Shown here: piece after piece, positions 35,260 to 36,844 of the stretch
How positions within the stretch are numbered: the first letter of the stretch is position 1
Layout of the letters: the number at the start of each line of letters is the position of its first letter
NCBI GenBank assembly: GCA_016743995.1
Contig: JADGFG010000015.1
Location: 1-36,844 of the forward strand
Direction of reading: 5' to 3'
DNA: 36,844 nucleotides
Source of the DNA: Kangiellaceae bacterium
GTDB taxonomy: Bacteria; Pseudomonadota; Gammaproteobacteria; Enterobacterales; Kangiellaceae
Notes under the pieces: generated by a model
The model's database searches: none
Seen by the model: the letters and a program-made list of their open reading frames with translations, nothing else
Told to the model about the DNA's origin: nothing
Program-made: the position numbers and the translations under genes

Positions 35260-35341
35260 ATCTACTCAAAACCAATATTTACTAAAAACAATATTTACCA
35301 AAATCAACATCTACCAAAAATCTGCATTCACACGAATCAGC
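35260..35341. repeat. 16-17 bp degenerate tandem array between asd and lysC
   Basis: Five units, plus-strand consensus ATYTACYAAAAATCAAY, begin at 35260, 35277, 35293, 35309 and 35326; a sixth partial may start at 35342. The array starts two bases from the lysC start codon and fills most of the 115-base gap to the asd stop. It therefore forms the whole lysC leader, including its weak ribosome binding site. Confidence 0.8.
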
Positions 35342-35373
35342 ATTTATATCGGCCGGAACCGACAAATTGATAA

Positions 35374-36381
35374 CTACTCTGATTCAATTAACAACTCAGC
35401 TATTTGAACTGCATTCAAAGCAGCACCTTTCCAGAGCTGATCAGCCACCACCCATAAAGCAAGCCCATTATCACAAGATATATCTTCTCGAATTCGGCCT
35501 ACATAGGTATCCATTTGCTCACTAACTTCTACTGGCGTAGGGTAGCCACCATCCTTTCTTTCATCGATAACCTGAATTCCATTAGAAGCCGCAAGTAACT
35601 CTCTTGCTTTTTCCGCACTAACAGCGTCTTCTGTTTCAATATTAATTGCCTCAGAATGAGCTCTGATTACAGGCACTCTCACACAGTTGGCCGCAATCCT
35701 TATCTGAGGTGAGTCCATTATTTTCCAGGTTTCTTCAACCATTTTCATCTCTTCTCTGGTATACCCATTTTCCTGAAACACGTCAATATGAGGAATAACA
35801 TTAAATGCAATTTGTTTAGTAAAGTTTTCTATCTTAATCGGTTCTTTTGCCAAAACAGACGAAAGCTGAGTTTCCAGTTCTGATATCGCTTGCTGGCCTG
35901 CACCAGATACAGCCTGATAAGTCGATACAACGATGCGCGTAATTTTCGAATATTGATGAATTGGGTTAAGTGCAACAACCATCTGAATGGTTGAGCAATT
36001 CGGGTTTGCAATTATCCCGTTATGGCTTTTTGCTGCTTCCGGGTTAACTTCGGGAACAACTAATGGTACTTTTTCATCTAACCGAAAAGCGCTACTATTA
36101 TCTATAACAACCGCACCTGCTTTTACCGCTGCCGGTGCAAACTCTTTACTGTGGGAGCCACTGGTAGCAAAAAATACAAAATCCTGCCCCTCGAATTTAT
36201 CAACAGAGAACTCCTCGACCACCAGTGAGCCAAATTCGGTTTCAAACGTTTTACCTGCCGAGCGACTGGAGGCTAACAGCGTTAAATTTTTAACAGGAAA
36301 ATTTCTCAAGTGCAAAATTCGAATTAATTCCTGTCCTACAGCACCTGTTGCACCGATGATAGCTACATTATAATTTGTCAT
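35374..36381 (-). CDS. asd: Aspartate-semialdehyde dehydrogenase
   Basis: This 335-residue NADPH enzyme reduces aspartyl phosphate to aspartate semialdehyde. The GATGAVGQELI loop is at residues 10-20, and the catalytic Cys129 is in NPNCSTIQM. STYQAVSGAG and the RIAANCVRVPVIRAHSE segment with the base histidine are present. The length and the NCSTIQ form place it in the short class found in Gram-positives and Bacteroidetes rather than the roughly 367-residue E. coli class. It is the first gene of asd-lysC-lysA on the minus strand. An extended -10 promoter lies about 45 bases upstream. Confidence 0.95.
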   Translation of the reverse strand: MTNYNVAIIGATGAVGQELIRILHLRNFPVKNLTLLASSRSAGKTFETEFGSLVVEEFSVDKFEGQDFVFFATSGSHSKEFAPAAVKAGAVVIDNSSAFRLDEKVPLVVPEVNPEAAKSHNGIIANPNCSTIQMVVALNPIHQYSKITRIVVSTYQAVSGAGQQAISELETQLSSVLAKEPIKIENFTKQIAFNVIPHIDVFQENGYTREEMKMVEETWKIMDSPQIRIAANCVRVPVIRAHSEAINIETEDAVSAEKARELLAASNGIQVIDERKDGGYPTPVEVSEQMDTYVGRIREDISCDNGLALWVVADQLWKGAALNAVQIAELLIESE

Positions 36382-36426
36382 ATTCTAAAAACCCTGTTTC
36401 TAAATGCCTGTCTGAACCTTAGTTAA

Positions 36427-36435
36427 ATTATATCA
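36427..36435 (-). promoter_or_regulatory. Extended -10 promoter for asd-lysC-lysA
   Basis: On the minus strand TGATATAAT is a perfect extended -10 element. No clear -35 box is seen, which fits an extended -10 promoter. The start site would be near 36420, giving a leader of about 40 bases before asd. Confidence 0.65.
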
Positions 36436-36553
36436 CGCAAATTCCTGATGGGACGGATTTATGGAAGTCACACTCTTGAATTAAACGCGCTTAAACACGC
36501 ATTTTGGCTGCGTCTGTTTATATATTTATACCCTGACTCCACATAAATCAACT

Positions 36554-36583
36554 CTGATTCCGCGATCTCTGGTTCCGCGATCT
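36554..36583. repeat. 15-bp tandem doublet (CTGRTTCCGCGATCT)
   Basis: Two adjacent 15-base copies start at 36554 and 36569 and differ at one position. They lie in the non-coding region upstream of asd. Confidence 0.75.
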
Positions 36584-36693
36584 TTAAGGGTCCGTAGGTA
36601 TATGGTTTAAGGATATAATATCTTCAGGTATAGAAAGCATAACTTTTTGTTATAGAGCAACAAGAATAATAGCATTAAGTACTTTTAAACAAC

Positions 36694-36731
36694 TTGACCC
36701 CTTTATAAAGATACTGCTATAAAGGGGTTAA
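36694..36731. promoter_or_regulatory. Palindrome containing a sigma70-like promoter on each strand
   Basis: TTGACCCCTTTATA (36694-36707) and TATAAAGGGGTTAA (36718-36731) form a 14-bp inverted repeat with one wobble and a 10-base loop. On the plus strand TTGACC is followed at 18 bases by TATAAA; on the minus strand TTAACC and TTATAA are similarly spaced. It may be a symmetric promoter/operator, or a terminator-like hairpin for something further left or right. Confidence 0.5.
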
Positions 36732-36795
36732 CAACCGCTCAGCTGAATACATAAACATTTGGCATGAGTATCAATTCGACAACAAATTTAAGAAA

Positions 36796-36844
36796 ATGAA
36801 AACAAGCAATATTAACCAATCACAATACATTAATGCCACTTTCC
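36796..36844 (+). CDS. Possible start of a gene running off the right edge
   Basis: ATG at 36796 opens a frame (MKTSNINQSQYINATF) that is still open at the last base. It lies about 65 bases downstream of a TTGACC/TATAAA promoter candidate. The ribosome binding site is poor (AAGAAA immediately before). With only 16 codons visible this is a guess. Confidence 0.2.
   Translation, partial: MKTSNINQSQYINATF

Larger units (their letters stand above)
36382..36844. other. Intergenic region upstream of asd (463 bases)
   Basis: No complete gene was found. The stretch holds the asd promoter, a 15-bp doublet at 36554-36583 and a promoter-like palindrome at 36694-36731. A possible gene start runs off the right edge. 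A degenerate relative of the TATACCCAAACTCC repeat (12 of 14 bases) lies at 36527-36540. Confidence 0.5.

Noticed and set aside
35987..36373. 128-codon open frame antisense to asd
   Set aside because: Shadow of the asd coding frame; no recognisable domain.
36382..36800. Lysine riboswitch upstream of asd-lysC
   Set aside because: The extended -10 promoter leaves a leader of only about 40 bases before asd, too short for an L-box, and no L-box conserved strings were seen.
1..36844. tRNA, rRNA or insertion sequence
   Set aside because: No cloverleaf with a GTTCRA loop, no rRNA-like block and no transposase reading frame were seen on either strand.

Overview
The window reads as a chromosomal piece of a moderately AT-rich marine-type gammaproteobacterium. 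The order pilB-pilC-pilD-coaE-zapD is a classic gammaproteobacterial housekeeping block, and the hut genes, the GlyGly-CTERM protein and the HD-GYP protein fit the same group. A member of the Kangiellaceae or a relative is my guess from protein style only; no rRNA marker is present.

Layout. (1) 1-1832, plus strand: a membrane glycosyltransferase-like TPR protein whose 5' end looks broken. (2) 1837-16365, minus strand: a 14-gene O-antigen/surface-polysaccharide operon. In transcription order it encodes a polyprenol-phosphate-type glycosyltransferase, a WecB-like 2-epimerase, gmd and fcl (GDP-L-fucose), ddhD-ddhA-ddhB-ddhC-prt-tyv (a complete CDP-glucose to CDP-tyvelose route), a Wzx-type flippase and three glycosyltransferases. 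Many genes overlap by 1-20 bases, so they are probably co-transcribed. No Wzy polymerase or initiating phosphoglycosyltransferase is visible. (3) 16663-22376, plus strand: type IV pilus ATPase, platform protein and prepilin peptidase, then dephospho-CoA kinase and ZapD. (4) 22561-26457: a choice-of-anchor H surface protein (minus), a DPP III-like metallopeptidase lipoprotein (plus) and an unrecognised 173-residue protein (minus). (5) 26523-32750: a histidine-utilisation locus with divergent hutG (followed by an HD-GYP gene) and hutC-hutU-hutH, with a perfect 12-bp HutC-type palindrome in front of hutC. hutI and hutF are not here. (6) 32801-36381, minus strand: asd-lysC-lysA, the aspartate/lysine branch. 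(7) 36382-36844: a non-coding stretch with a promoter-bearing palindrome and possibly the start of another gene.

The most unusual signal is between genes. Short tandem repeats sit exactly on gene junctions at several places: 24 bp at pilD/coaE, 16 bp at the 3' end of the choice-of-anchor gene, 14 bp at the start of the 173-residue gene, 16-17 bp at asd/lysC, and a 15-bp doublet past asd. The pilD/coaE array is the most striking. Its 24-bp unit is exactly eight codons, it begins in the last eight codons of pilD and runs in phase to the coaE start codon. Between the two genes it forms three tiny ORFs joined by TAA|ATG or ATGA junctions, so pilD, the three small ORFs and coaE make one continuous stop-start relay. 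A second oddity is a glycosyltransferase gene whose only well-placed start behind a strong Shine-Dalgarno sequence is ATT.
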